Assembly (NCBI GenBank): GCA_963708855.1
Contig: CAVPUM010000008.1
Location: 124,001 to 188,000, forward strand
Source of the DNA: CAIWHR01 sp963708855
GTDB taxonomy: Bacteria; Pseudomonadota; Gammaproteobacteria; Burkholderiales; Casimicrobiaceae
Direction of reading: 5' to 3'
DNA: 64,000 nucleotides
Shown here piece by piece: positions 56,550 to 64,000 of this stretch. Position 1 is the first letter of the stretch. Each line of letters opens with the position of its first letter. The position numbers and the translations under genes are program-made. The notes under the pieces are model-generated. The model was not told where the DNA came from. It did no database searches and saw only the letters and a program-made list of their open reading frames with translations.

Positions 56550-57269
56550 TCAATGGCCGAACACAAGCCACAGCGCACCGAGCAGGATCGGCTGGTGGAC
56601 CATGTAGACGGCCAGGCTGTGGCGCCCGAGCCAGCGCAGCCAACGCGGTGCCGTGGCGATGAGCGCCAACGTGCCGAAGGCATCGCGCGCGAGCCGGTGT
56701 CCCAGCGCGATACCGAGCAGGACGAAGCCCGCCCACGGCGCGAGCGGCACGTAGTCCTCGGTCGCGGGCTTGGCGGTGACGAACCCGATCCAGGAAAGCG
56801 GACCGGCATCGAACACCCGGTGCGAAGCGCCAAACCCGGCGGCAATGACGACGCAGCCGATGACGAGCGCGGTTCGGGGCCGGCGTACGAAGGGCGAGGC
56901 CAGGACCGAAGCGACGGCGATGCTGTGCAGGATGCCGAAGTAGATGAACGAACGCGGAAATACGATCCAGCTGGCGGCGCTTACCGCGAGCGCGCAGGCC
57001 GCGATGACACCGATCCGCCGCCAGAAACGTGAGGGCGTGAGGCCGGCGCTGTCGGCAAGCACGAGACTGATGCCGACCAGCGCCATGAACGAAGCCACGA
57101 TCACCGCACGAAAGCTCAACCAGAACGTATCGTGCTCGAAATCGGCGGAAATGACGCGATAGAAGCGCAGATCGAACGCGAAGTGATAGACGAACATCAG
57201 GCAGAGCGCGCCGCCACGCAGCGCGTCGATTCCCGCCAGGCGCGGACGCGCCGGCGGTGTCGAGGGCAT
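56550..57269 (-). CDS. DUF1624 / heparan-alpha-glucosaminide acetyltransferase-like membrane protein
   Basis: 239 residues from ATG 57269 (MPSTPPARPRLAGIDALRGGALCLMFVYHFAFDL); the frame is open to 57344. Seven or so hydrophobic helices, with IDALRGGALCLMFVYHFAFDLRFY at the N-terminus and SLAVYMVHQPILLGALWL at the C-terminus, the pattern of DUF1624 proteins related to eukaryotic lysosomal acetyltransferases. Substrate unknown. It overlaps or closely follows gspN at the end of the gsp block. Confidence 0.8.
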   Translation of the reverse strand: MPSTPPARPRLAGIDALRGGALCLMFVYHFAFDLRFYRVISADFEHDTFWLSFRAVIVASFMALVGISLVLADSAGLTPSRFWRRIGVIAACALAVSAASWIVFPRSFIYFGILHSIAVASVLASPFVRRPRTALVIGCVVIAAGFGASHRVFDAGPLSWIGFVTAKPATEDYVPLAPWAGFVLLGIALGHRLARDAFGTLALIATAPRWLRWLGRHSLAVYMVHQPILLGALWLVFGH

Positions 57270-57322
57270 GTGTGCGCCCAAGGCTCTCGTTGCCCGGGCC
57301 CGTGCCGGGCGCCGATGGCGGC

Positions 57323-58087
57323 TCATCGCAGCGGTGCGCGCCAATCGATCCGCCAGCCGTTGCCATCAGCGGTCCCGATGGCGGCAAGCGTTCGCGCGAG
57401 GTCCGAGGGGCCGGGACGGCGCGGCGTCAGGTGCAATGCAAGCTGCGCGCTGTCGCGCGCGCGCATCGTCCACACCCCGCGAAGCACAAGGTCGCCTCCT
57501 TCGTTCGTGAGTGGACCGGAGAGCACGTTGCCGTCGGCCGTCATGAGTGTGCGCACATCTCCCAGGTCCAGCGGCACTGCGCTGCCGGCGTGGGCGATGC
57601 GGGCGGCGTGCCAGAGAACGCGCGCTTCGCCGCGGCTCGAGTCAGACGTCCACTCGATGTCGTCGGCCTTCAGGCTGACCTCGCCGGCCACGGATACGAC
57701 GGCAATGGGGCCCAGTGCCGTGGCGATGACTTCCGCCGGTACCGTGACGTCGACGTCGTGGAACCGCGAGGTTGTCGCATGCCGACGGCGATGGTCGCGC
57801 GTGGCGTTGCGGCGCCGGTGCCCGAGACCAGAGCGGACACGCAACACCCCTCGCAGCAGGGGCCAGCATTCGACCCGCCATGCGATCGGAATGCGCGTTG
57901 CTCCGGCGACAACGCTTCCGCGCCCGTTCCATACAGTGCCATCCGCTTGAGCGAGGCGTACGACGCCGCCGGTCGCGCCAGCCATGCGCAGGTCGAGCAA
58001 CGCCGCTGGTGCAAGCCAGACCGCCGCGACGGCAACGGCGAGCGCGAGCATCGCGAAAAGGACAACCGCGCGCCGTCCGGGGGCCAT
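57323..58087 (-). CDS. gspN: Type II secretion system protein N (internal compensated frameshifts)
   Basis: ~254 codons. N-terminal anchor VVLFAMLALAVAVAAVWLAP, then TGGVVRLAQADGTVWNGRGSV, VPAEVIATALGPIAV, WTSDSSRGEARVLW and MRARDSAQLALHLTPRR. GspN is an inner-membrane-anchored accessory protein. Between 57850 and 57740 the printed frame gives a low-quality arginine-rich stretch, while the next frame reads GAATPRATIAVGMRQPRG; insertions totalling three bases explain this. Last gene of gspG-N. Confidence 0.78.
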   Translation of the reverse strand: MAPGRRAVVLFAMLALAVAVAAVWLAPAALLDLRMAGATGGVVRLAQADGTVWNGRGSVVAGATRIPIAWRVECWPLLRGVLRVRSGLGHRRRNATRDHRRRHATTSRFHDVDVTVPAEVIATALGPIAVVSVAGEVSLKADDIEWTSDSSRGEARVLWHAARIAHAGSAVPLDLGDVRTLMTADGNVLSGPLTNEGGDLVLRGVWTMRARDSAQLALHLTPRRPGPSDLARTLAAIGTADGNGWRIDWRAPLR

Positions 58088-58099
58088 CGCTTGGCGCTC

Positions 58100-58606
58100 T
58101 CAGCGCGCGAGCGTGAAGTCCGCGCGCACCGTGCCGGGCTCGACCCGCGCCGTCAGCGTCGCCTCTACGGAGCGCAGGCCGGCTTCGCGCTGCAGGGCTT
58201 CCAGCGCGCCGATCAGCGCTTGGTAGTCGACCGCCGCCAACACGACGTGGGCGCGTCCGTCTCGCCACTCGAGCTGCGTCACAGCGGCGCGCAGGTTCTG
58301 CTGCAGGAGGATGCGTTCGAGGGCGGCTCGCGCGTCGGAAGGAGCGTCCATTGGCGGTGTGCGCGCAAGCCCGCCGATCTCCTTGACCATGCGGCGAGCA
58401 TCGACGAGCGTGGCGTCGCTGCCGGCTTGTGCGATCCGCAGCGCGGCCACGTCACGCGTCAGCGGTTGCCAGAGCGCGGTCCACAGTAGAGCGATTACGA
58501 CGAGGAGCAGAACCGTCGCCGCGATCCGGCGTTCGGCAGGCGACTTTGTCGCCAGCCAGCTCGCCACCGGCGCCGGCACGCGCAACGAGTCGAACGAGGT
58601 CGCCAT
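58100..58606 (-). CDS. gspM: Type II secretion system protein M
   Basis: 168 residues. One membrane helix AATVLLLVVIALLWTALW near residue 30, then a periplasmic ferredoxin-like part with QNLRAAVTQLEWRDGRAHVVLAAVDYQALIGALEALQ. Inner-membrane platform partner of GspL. Its ATG overlaps the gspL stop (TGATG). Confidence 0.85.
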   Translation of the reverse strand: MATSFDSLRVPAPVASWLATKSPAERRIAATVLLLVVIALLWTALWQPLTRDVAALRIAQAGSDATLVDARRMVKEIGGLARTPPMDAPSDARAALERILLQQNLRAAVTQLEWRDGRAHVVLAAVDYQALIGALEALQREAGLRSVEATLTARVEPGTVRADFTLAR

Positions 58607-59823
58607 CACGGCCCGCCGAACCGGACGCGAGTCCCGGTGGCCGACGATCGCGACGAGCGCGGGCACGCCGGCCACCCGCAGTCGGTCGTCGAGATCCGCG
58701 ATCGTCGTTGCATCCGGTGGGGCGAGGTCGAGAGTCCAGTGTCCGTCCGCATAGGACGCGCTCTTCACGGCACCGGCGGGCAGAGCCGCCAACGCCGGCG
58801 TCGCGCGAGCCAGCAGCGGCAACGCGTCGTCCGGCGCTGGAAGGCCCTGGGAGTGCCGCAATGATGCGTACCGGCGCGCGAGGGCGACACGCGCCGCCGC
58901 CGGAGTGGCGGCGGCGTCCGGCGTGACGCCGGCGTCGGCGGCAATGGCGATCCATTCGCGCTCCGCGCCCCACGCTTGATATCGCAGCGACGCCCATTCG
59001 CCGACCGTGGCGGCGACATGGATGACGAGCGCCGCGGCGGCAAGGACGAGCGCCGGGGCAAACAGTCGCGCCGCGCCCAGGGCGCGCCGCTGCAGTGGCA
59101 CGCGAGGTCCCGGGCAGCAGATCGATGGCGTCGGCAAACGCGGCAGGCGGTGCCGCTTCCCAGCGCCAGGGACTGCCAGGCTGAAAGTCGACGCCGGTTT
59201 CCCGCTGCCAGCGCGAGAGCGACGACGCGGCGAACGGCGCATCGACGCGAACCATTGAAGGCGGCGATCCGCCGCGACGGGCCTGTCCCAGCGCGAGGGC
59301 CAGCTCCGGCGGCAGCGCGCCGTCAGGCGGCGGCGCGTCGACCGGGAAAGCGCTGCCATCGCGGCGGCGAACGAAGCCCGAGGCGGTCGGATTCACGCGC
59401 GCACCAGGCCCAGTCCGCGGTCGGAAGCGCGAGCTCGGGCTCGGCGATGATCCGCGCGACGCCGGCGTGGCTTCCGGCGATGCTCGCCAGCAGGGATCGC
59501 GTGGCGACCGCCACGCGAATGCCGCCATCGCGTGCCTGCGCCGAGACCGCGATGTGATGCGCGCCGTCGGGCCCGGCCAGCTGGTCTTCGAGCGAATAGC
59601 GCGCCGCATCGGCGACGCGCGACGCAGGCAGCGGCGGCAGCGTGATGCGCGTCACGCGCACTTGCGCTGCGGCGAGCACGTATTCGACCGTGTCCGCCCT
59701 GGGCCATGCGGCCGCAGGATCGCGCCCCGTGCGCACGCAGGTCCCGGCGGCATCGAACAGCGCCCAGGCCTCCGCGCGCTCCGCCGCCGGCGCCGCGGTG
59801 AGCAGAACGCGCAGCACCGTCAT
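58606..59823 (-). CDS. gspL: Type II secretion system protein L (frameshifted)
   Basis: ~405 codons. Cytoplasmic actin-like domain: TVLRVLLTAAPAAERAEAWAL, VRVTRITLPPLPASRVADAARYSLEDQLAG; then, in the next frame, VDAPPPDGALPPELALALGQARRGG; then the membrane helix LFAPALVLAAAALVIHVAATV and a periplasmic domain with WTLDLAPPDATTIADLDDRL. The proper end, after a further shift near 58640, is TRVRFGGP and TGA at 58608-58606. Start ATG 59823. Confidence 0.83.
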
Positions 59824-59875
59824 TCGGGAAGGCCGAAGAGCGCGAGCATCGCCGTAGTTTACTCGACCCGCCGGG

Positions 59876-60787
59876 TCATTCGACGACCTGCCAGACGATC
59901 GACGGCTTGCCTCCGCCGCCGCGGCGCAGGAGGGCGCGGGCATGCGCCCGCGTGGCGCCCTGGCGCGCTTCGATGGTCACGTAGAAGTAGTTGCTCTTGA
60001 CCGTCAACGCGACATCGCTCGCGAGCGCGGCGCCATCCGGCAGTCGCGCCCGGAACTCGGCAATGGTGGTGAAAGGCTTGCGGGCCCGGTCGGCAAGGAG
60101 CGCCTCGAGGCTCTCTCCGCCGGCGTTTCCGACGATGGCGGCGAGCACTTCGCGCGGCGCGGTGTTGACATTGACGGGCGTGCCCGCGGGAAGCGCGGAC
60201 AGGTACGGCAGGACGGCCGCCAGCATCCGCGGCGTCACGCCCTTGACGACCCCCAATTCGGCGACGCGAAGAACGGGCGCGTTGGCGGCAAGGTGCGGCA
60301 CGGGTTGCGCCAGGTAGAACGCATCCTCGCCGCCCGACTCGCCGGCCGTGCCGTCGGCGTCGATCCAGTCGGTCATGGCGGCGAGCACGGCGGGCGGCAC
60401 GCCCCGTTGCGCGAGGAGGCGCGCCAGGCGCGCGCGTTCCTGTTCCGCGGCTGCATCGGTCGCGCCCAGCGCGTTGACATTGAGCCGGCCCTGCGCATCG
60501 ACGATCGCGCCGCGGATCTCGCCATTGTCCAGCGGGATTGACGGCAGCGTCAGTGCCCACGGCTCGCCCAGGTGATCGATCTCGGAGCGGCGGGCATCGT
60601 CGTCGATGATCTGCGCCGTCCACTGCACGCCCGCCATGGCCAGCGCCTGCGCCTGGACCTGGTCGCGGCGGTGTTCGACGGTCCGCAGCCAGCGCTGCTG
60701 GTCGGCGAACACCGTCGCGGCGACGGCGGCGGCGAGCGCGGCGATCAGCATCGCCAGGACGATCGCGGCGCCGCGCATCCGGCTCAT
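59876..60787 (-). CDS. gspK: Type II secretion minor pseudopilin GspK
   Basis: 303 residues, intact. RMRGAAIVLAMLIAALAAAVAATVF is the pseudopilin helix (GspK lacks the consensus Glu5), LIDDDARRSEIDHLGEPWA-type calcium-domain start, LNVNALGATDAAAEQERARLARLLAQRG, MTDWIDADGTAGESGGEDAFYL and VNVNTAPREVLAAI. Caps the pseudopilus tip with GspI and GspJ. ATG 60787 overlaps the gspJ stop by four bases. Confidence 0.92.
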   Translation of the reverse strand: MSRMRGAAIVLAMLIAALAAAVAATVFADQQRWLRTVEHRRDQVQAQALAMAGVQWTAQIIDDDARRSEIDHLGEPWALTLPSIPLDNGEIRGAIVDAQGRLNVNALGATDAAAEQERARLARLLAQRGVPPAVLAAMTDWIDADGTAGESGGEDAFYLAQPVPHLAANAPVLRVAELGVVKGVTPRMLAAVLPYLSALPAGTPVNVNTAPREVLAAIVGNAGGESLEALLADRARKPFTTIAEFRARLPDGAALASDVALTVKSNYFYVTIEARQGATRAHARALLRRGGGGKPSIVWQVVE

Positions 60788-61371
60788 CGCAAGGCCAGCC
60801 ATCGCTCGATGACTTCGCCGCCGCCCAGCGTCAGCTCGACCCGGATCGCGCGCGGGATGGCGGGCTCGCCCAGGGCTGGCCAGCGTTCGCGCCAGGTGCC
60901 GCGCGCATCCAGATAGGCGACGCGGAACCGCGCGACGTCGCCGATCAGCGCGTAGGCTTCGGGCACGACCGCCGATGGCTGATCGAGGAAGGGCCAATAG
61001 AGCACCTCGACGGCGCCATTGCGCAGCCGATAGCCGATGCGCTGTCCGCCGCTCCCGGGTTCGGCCGCGAATTCCGGCCCCGCGCGGGAGAAGCGCAGGT
61101 TCGCATCTCCTGCCGTGTCGACGCCGCCGACCCACGCGGACTCCGAGCCAGCACCGGTACGAACGTCACGCGGCAGCGCGCTGCGCGCGTCGGCCTCGAG
61201 TCGCGCGAAGAGCGCGTCGAGCGCTCCCCAGCGGCTGGCTTCCGCGGCGAGCTTCGCCTCGCTCTCCGTGAGCGCGGCGAGCGCGCGGTAACCGAGCACC
61301 GCGACGAGGCCGAGGATAGCCAGGGCAATCAGCAGCTCGATCAGCGTGAAGCCGGCGCGCCGTCGCTTCAT
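60784..61371 (-). CDS. gspJ: Type II secretion minor pseudopilin GspJ
   Basis: 195 residues, intact. Prepilin N-terminus KRRRAGFTLIELLIALAILGLVAVLGYRAL with the Gly/Phe cleavage site and Glu5; C-terminal globular domain with DANLRFSRAGPEF and WRERWPALGEPAIPRAIRVELTLGG. Tip complex member. Overlaps gspI by four bases. Confidence 0.93.
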   Translation of the reverse strand: MKRRRAGFTLIELLIALAILGLVAVLGYRALAALTESEAKLAAEASRWGALDALFARLEADARSALPRDVRTGAGSESAWVGGVDTAGDANLRFSRAGPEFAAEPGSGGQRIGYRLRNGAVEVLYWPFLDQPSAVVPEAYALIGDVARFRVAYLDARGTWRERWPALGEPAIPRAIRVELTLGGGEVIERWLALR

Positions 61372-61784
61372 CGCTGCGGCGGCTGCCCGAGATAGCCCGA
61401 AAGGCGGGCGAGCACGTAATCCGGCTCCCCGGGATCGGCGACGACGATCTCGATCTTGCGGAACGTCGGGTTGGGCGTGCCGGTCACGGTCTCACGCCAG
61501 ACGAAGCGGCTGCCTGCCTGCCGGGCGTCGCCATCGCGCTGGCCGGGGGCGGGCCATTGGGCTTCCAGCTGCGCCACGGCAAGGCGGTTCTGCGCGACCC
61601 ACAGCGCAAGGGTGCGCTGTTTCAGCATCGTGGCGCCGTCGGCCGCTTGCGCAACCGCGCGCATTCCGGCCGCCAGCGCGACCGCCAGCACCGCGAGGGC
61701 GACGAGAATTTCGACTAGCGTGAAGCCGCGTGCGCCGCGACCTGCACGCGGTTCAGCGGGTCGCCGGCGACGATCTGGGACCAT
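61368..61784 (-). CDS. gspI: Type II secretion minor pseudopilin GspI
   Basis: ~139 residues if ATG 61784 is used; the prepilin motif ARGFTLVEILVALAVLAVALAAGMRAV lies ~18 residues in, and WVAQNRLAVAQLEAQWP and RKIEIVVADP follow. The leader is longer than usual and overlaps the end of gspH by 70 bases; a shorter start would need a sequence correction near 61740. Core identity is clear. Confidence 0.85.
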   Translation of the reverse strand: MVPDRRRRPAEPRAGRGARGFTLVEILVALAVLAVALAAGMRAVAQAADGATMLKQRTLALWVAQNRLAVAQLEAQWPAPGQRDGDARQAGSRFVWRETVTGTPNPTFRKIEIVVADPGEPDYVLARLSGYLGQPPQR

Positions 61785-62205
61785 GCGGGGGAGGCGAGCA
61801 CAAGCGCGTAGGGCTCGTTGCGCCCGCTGGGGCGAAACGGAAGAATCGCGTCTTCGGCGACTGGACCCCCGGCGTAGGACGCGAGCCTGATCGTGAATGC
61901 GGACGGCAGCGACGTGTGGCGCCAGGAGGTCGTCATCGTCGACGGATGTTCCAGCGCCCGTCTTCGCCGCGGCGCCAGAAGCGGTATGCGGCGCCATCCG
62001 CCGACACGCCCAGCATCTCGCTCCTCCACTGCGCCAGCGCGGCGGCATGCTCGAGTGCGCCGGCCAGACGGTGGGCCTCGCGCTCGGTGGTGCGGCGCTC
62101 GTCGCCGCCGAGATTGGCGATGACGATGCCGGAGACGATGCCGATGACCACGACGACGACCAGGATCTCGAGCAGCGTGAAACCAGCGGCCGCGGGCCGG
62201 CGCAT
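61715..62205 (-). CDS. gspH: Type II secretion minor pseudopilin GspH (frameshifted)
   Basis: ~163 codons. Prepilin start MRRPAAAGFTLLEILVVVVVIGIVSGIVIANL, HRLAGALEHAAALAQWRSEMLGV and YRFWRRGEDGRW; after one inserted base near 61940 it continues SAFTIRLASYAGGPVAEDAILPFRPSGRNEPYAL and ends VQVAAHAASR. The frame is open upstream of the Met through a 78-base tandem repeat; ATG 62205 is chosen because the leader peptide is then of normal length. Confidence 0.83.
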
Positions 62206-62210
62206 CAGTG

Positions 62211-62355
62211 CCCGCCCGGCCGCCCGTAGGGCACTGACTTCCCCCGCGGGGGGCAGCGAACGCAGTGAGCGTGGGGGTCGTACATCCGCCCGCCCGGCCG
62301 CCCGTAGGGCACTGACTGCCCCCGCGGGGGGCAGCGAACGCAGTGAGCGTAGGGG
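62211..62355. repeat. Two-copy tandem repeat, 78-bp period, between gspG and gspH
   Basis: Copies begin near 62211 and 62289, ~65 matching bases each with only two or so differences, and contain CCCCCGCGGGGG and GCAGCGAACGCAGTGAGCG. As 78 is a multiple of three, the minus strand reads a 26-residue repeat (core RSLRSLPPAG, then VSALRAAGRA) in frame with gspH. Probably an extragenic palindromic repeat family. Confidence 0.85.
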
Positions 62356-62362
62356 CGGTTCA

Positions 62363-62806
62363 TCAGGGATCCCACGATCCGACGTCGGCGTCGACTCCGG
62401 TTCCGCCGGGCTGGCCGTCCGCGCCGAAGCTGAAGACATCGATCTCGCCGTGCAAGCCAGGATTGAGGTACTGGTAGGGTTGTCCCCAGGGATCCTTGGG
62501 GAGCCGATCGAGATAGCCGTTGGGTTTCCAGTTGGGCGGCAGCGGGGGCAGCGTCGGACGCGCGCTCAGCGCACCGAGCCCCTGTTCCGCGGTCGGGTAG
62601 CGCTGATTGTCGAGGCGGTAGAGCTTGAGCGCCGCAAGCAGCGCCGCGATGTCGCTTCTCGCGGCGACGACACGCGCCTCGTCGGGCCGCTCGAGCACGC
62701 GCGGGACGACGAGCGCGGCGAGAATGCCGAGTATCACTATGACGACCAGCACCTCGATCAGCGTGAAGCCCGAATCGGTCCTGTCGCGCTTCGAAGCAAC
62801 GGTCAT
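62363..62806 (-). CDS. gspG: Type II secretion major pseudopilin GspG
   Basis: 147 residues from ATG 62806. Prepilin motif DSGFTLIEVLVVIVILGILAALVVPRVLERPDEAR, DIAALLAALKLYRLDNQRYPTAEQGL, and the calcium-site C-terminus DPWGQPYQYLNPGLHGEIDVFSFGADGQPGGTGVDADVGSWDP-type ending (shown here only in outline: DPWGQPY, FSFGADGQ). The frame opens at 62860, but 62806 gives a normal leader. A TATAAT box lies 6 bases before this ATG. First gene of gspGHIJKLMN; gspC-F are not in the window. Confidence 0.94.
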   Translation of the reverse strand: MTVASKRDRTDSGFTLIEVLVVIVILGILAALVVPRVLERPDEARVVAARSDIAALLAALKLYRLDNQRYPTAEQGLGALSARPTLPPLPPNWKPNGYLDRLPKDPWGQPYQYLNPGLHGEIDVFSFGADGQPGGTGVDADVGSWDP

Positions 62807-62812
62807 CCGACG

Positions 62813-62820
62813 ATTATAAT
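62813..62820. promoter_or_regulatory. Overlapping TATAAT boxes on both strands between gspG and mltG
   Basis: The sequence ATTATAAT contains TATAAT on the minus strand (62818-62813, six bases before the gspG ATG) and on the plus strand (62815-62820, 64 bases before mltG). Two divergent start points would share one AT-rich core. Confidence 0.5.
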
Positions 62821-62884
62821 CCGCCGGTCCGCCGGTTCGTCGTGCCGCGTCACCAGGCACCCGCTCCTTACATACAGGGCCCGC

Positions 62885-63883
62885 ATGTTACGCCTCCTTG
62901 CCCGCGTCATGGTCGTGCTCGCCGTCGCGGTAACCGGCATTGCCGGCGCGATCGGATGGTGGGTCCACCAGCCACTGCCGCTGCCGACTTCGCCGTTCGC
63001 GTTCGACGTGAGGCCCGGTGCGAGCCTCAGGTCGGTCGCGCGCGCGCTCGCCGGCGCCGGAGTGCTGCCGATCGAGTTTCCGCTCGTTGCGCTTGCTCGC
63101 CTCAAGGCGGTCGACCGGTCCATCAAGGCGGGTAACTACGAGATCGCCACGGGCATCACGCTGCCGCGCCTGGTCGACAAGCTCACGCAGGGCGACGTGA
63201 CGCAAACCGCGCTGACGATCATCGAAGGCGGCACCTACGCCGAGCTCGCCTTGGCGCTCGCCGAGAATCCGGCAATCGACAAGACCGTGCTCGATCTGCC
63301 CGAAGCGGAGCTCGCGCGCCGGGTGGGTCTGGAGGGAACGAGCGTCGAAGGCTGGTTCTTTCCCGACACCTATTTTTTTGCCGTGGGCTCGCCGGATCTC
63401 GCGCTGCTGGCGCGCGCCCATAGCCTGATGCGGCAGCGGCTCGACGCCGCGTGGGCGCGGCGTGATCCGGACACGCCGCTCAAGGATCCGTACGCAGCGC
63501 TGATCCTGGCGTCGATCGTCGAAAAAGAGACGGCGCGCGCCGTGGACCGGCCGCTGATCGCCTCCGTGTTCGTCAACCGGCTGCGGCTCGGCATGCCACT
63601 GCAATCCGATCCCACCGTTGTCTACGGCCTTGGCGCAAAGTTCGACGGCAACCTCCGCCGGCGCGACCTCGAGGCGGACACGGCGTACAACACGTACACG
63701 CGCGGCGGACTGCCACCTACGCCCATTGCCCTGCCCGGGCAGGCCTCGCTCGACGCGGCGGTCGATCCGCCGAAGACCAGCTACCTCTACTTCGTCGCGC
63801 GCGGCGACGGCACGAGCGAATTTTCGGCGAACCTCACCGATCACAATCGCGCCGTGGCAAGATTCCAGCTCGGGCGACGCTGA
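62885..63883 (+). CDS. mltG: Endolytic transglycosylase MltG
   Basis: 332 residues, intact. N-terminal membrane anchor LARVMVVLAVAVTGIAGAIGWW; LysM-like FDVRPGASLRSVARALAGAGVL; VEGWFFPDTYFFAVGS; the catalytic-Glu segment LILASIVEKETA; LPLQSDPTVVYGLG-type block (MPLQSDPTVVYGLGA) and YNTYTRGGLPPTPIALPG. Cleaves nascent peptidoglycan strands. Divergent from gspG; tmk follows 58 bases later, the common mltG-tmk arrangement. Confidence 0.95.
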   Translation: MLRLLARVMVVLAVAVTGIAGAIGWWVHQPLPLPTSPFAFDVRPGASLRSVARALAGAGVLPIEFPLVALARLKAVDRSIKAGNYEIATGITLPRLVDKLTQGDVTQTALTIIEGGTYAELALALAENPAIDKTVLDLPEAELARRVGLEGTSVEGWFFPDTYFFAVGSPDLALLARAHSLMRQRLDAAWARRDPDTPLKDPYAALILASIVEKETARAVDRPLIASVFVNRLRLGMPLQSDPTVVYGLGAKFDGNLRRRDLEADTAYNTYTRGGLPPTPIALPGQASLDAAVDPPKTSYLYFVARGDGTSEFSANLTDHNRAVARFQLGRR

Positions 63884-63941
63884 CCGACCACCTGCGCGTG
63901 GCCCTGCTTCGGCCGTCAGCGGCTCTTTGCCCGACCCTCTC

Positions 63942-64000
63942 ATGACTTCCCGAACCGGCCGCTTCATCACGCTCGAAGGCATCGACGGCGCCGGCAAGAG
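63942..64000 (+). CDS. tmk: Thymidylate kinase, 5' end only
   Basis: The first 19 codons are present: MTSRTGRFITLEGIDGAGK, with the P-loop GIDGAGK of dTMP kinase. The rest lies beyond the right edge. Position after mltG supports the call. Confidence 0.85.
   Translation, partial: MTSRTGRFITLEGIDGAGK

Overview
The window is a high-GC (roughly two-thirds G+C) chromosome segment from a proteobacterium, most likely a betaproteobacterium near Burkholderiales. The pointers are a PhaM-type polyhydroxyalkanoate granule regulator, the aat-bpt N-end-rule pair, PilS/PilR, a gspGHIJKLMN block, Entner-Doudoroff-type sugar acid genes, TctBA, a Sox set and a molybdenum hydroxylase of the IorAB type. About seventy-five genes, three tRNAs, three terminator-like hairpins and several promoter candidates can be supported.

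Layout. 1-6 kb: end of a Kef-type antiporter, OsmC, divergent uraD/uraH (urate catabolism), SRAP, EcsC, mobB, an outer-membrane barrel, moaD, moaE. 6-11.2 kb: sugar-acid cluster (dgoK, dgoA, a second KDPG-type aldolase, a KDG kinase, an SDR, a small conserved ORF, a cupin). 11.2-20.6 kb: crcB, qorA, nnr, purL, gamma-carbonic-anhydrase-like protein, class II ribonucleotide reductase. 20.6-26.9 kb (minus): ggt, tctA/tctB, parvulin, BolA, YciB, AmpD. 26.8-31.5 kb (minus): pilR, pilS, a PP0621-like protein, an FAD oxidoreductase. 32-34 kb: phaM, GST, PEBP. 34-38.9 kb (minus): an apparent iorA-iorB-soxX-soxY-soxZ-soxA operon. 39-42.8 kb: lactonase, tRNA-Arg, tag, aat, bpt. 42.8-48.5 kb: a visibly AT-richer stretch with a DSF quorum-sensing set (rpfF, rpfC, an alpha/beta hydrolase, then rpfG). 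48.6-56.4 kb (minus): translation block tRNA-Val, thrS, infC, rpmI, rplT, pheS, pheT, ihfA, merR, and tRNA-Pro. 56.5-62.8 kb (minus): an acyltransferase-like membrane protein and gspG-N. 62.9-64 kb: mltG and the start of tmk.

About thirty genes, including essential pheS, pheT, thrS and purL, are split across frames. In almost every case I could trace, removing one surplus base (occasionally two) restores the family sequence, so I read these as insertion-type sequencing or assembly errors rather than pseudogenes. Coordinates for such genes span the whole reconstructed gene.

The most interesting parts are the low-GC rpf signalling cluster with its extra hydrolase and a perfect palindrome beside the rpfF promoter candidate, the coupling of a molybdenum hydroxylase to soxXYZA (no soxB, and a SoxY without the usual GGCGG tail), the doubled kinase/aldolase sugar-acid cluster, a set of genes with a TATAAT-like box only 6-8 nt before the start codon, and infC apparently starting at ATA.
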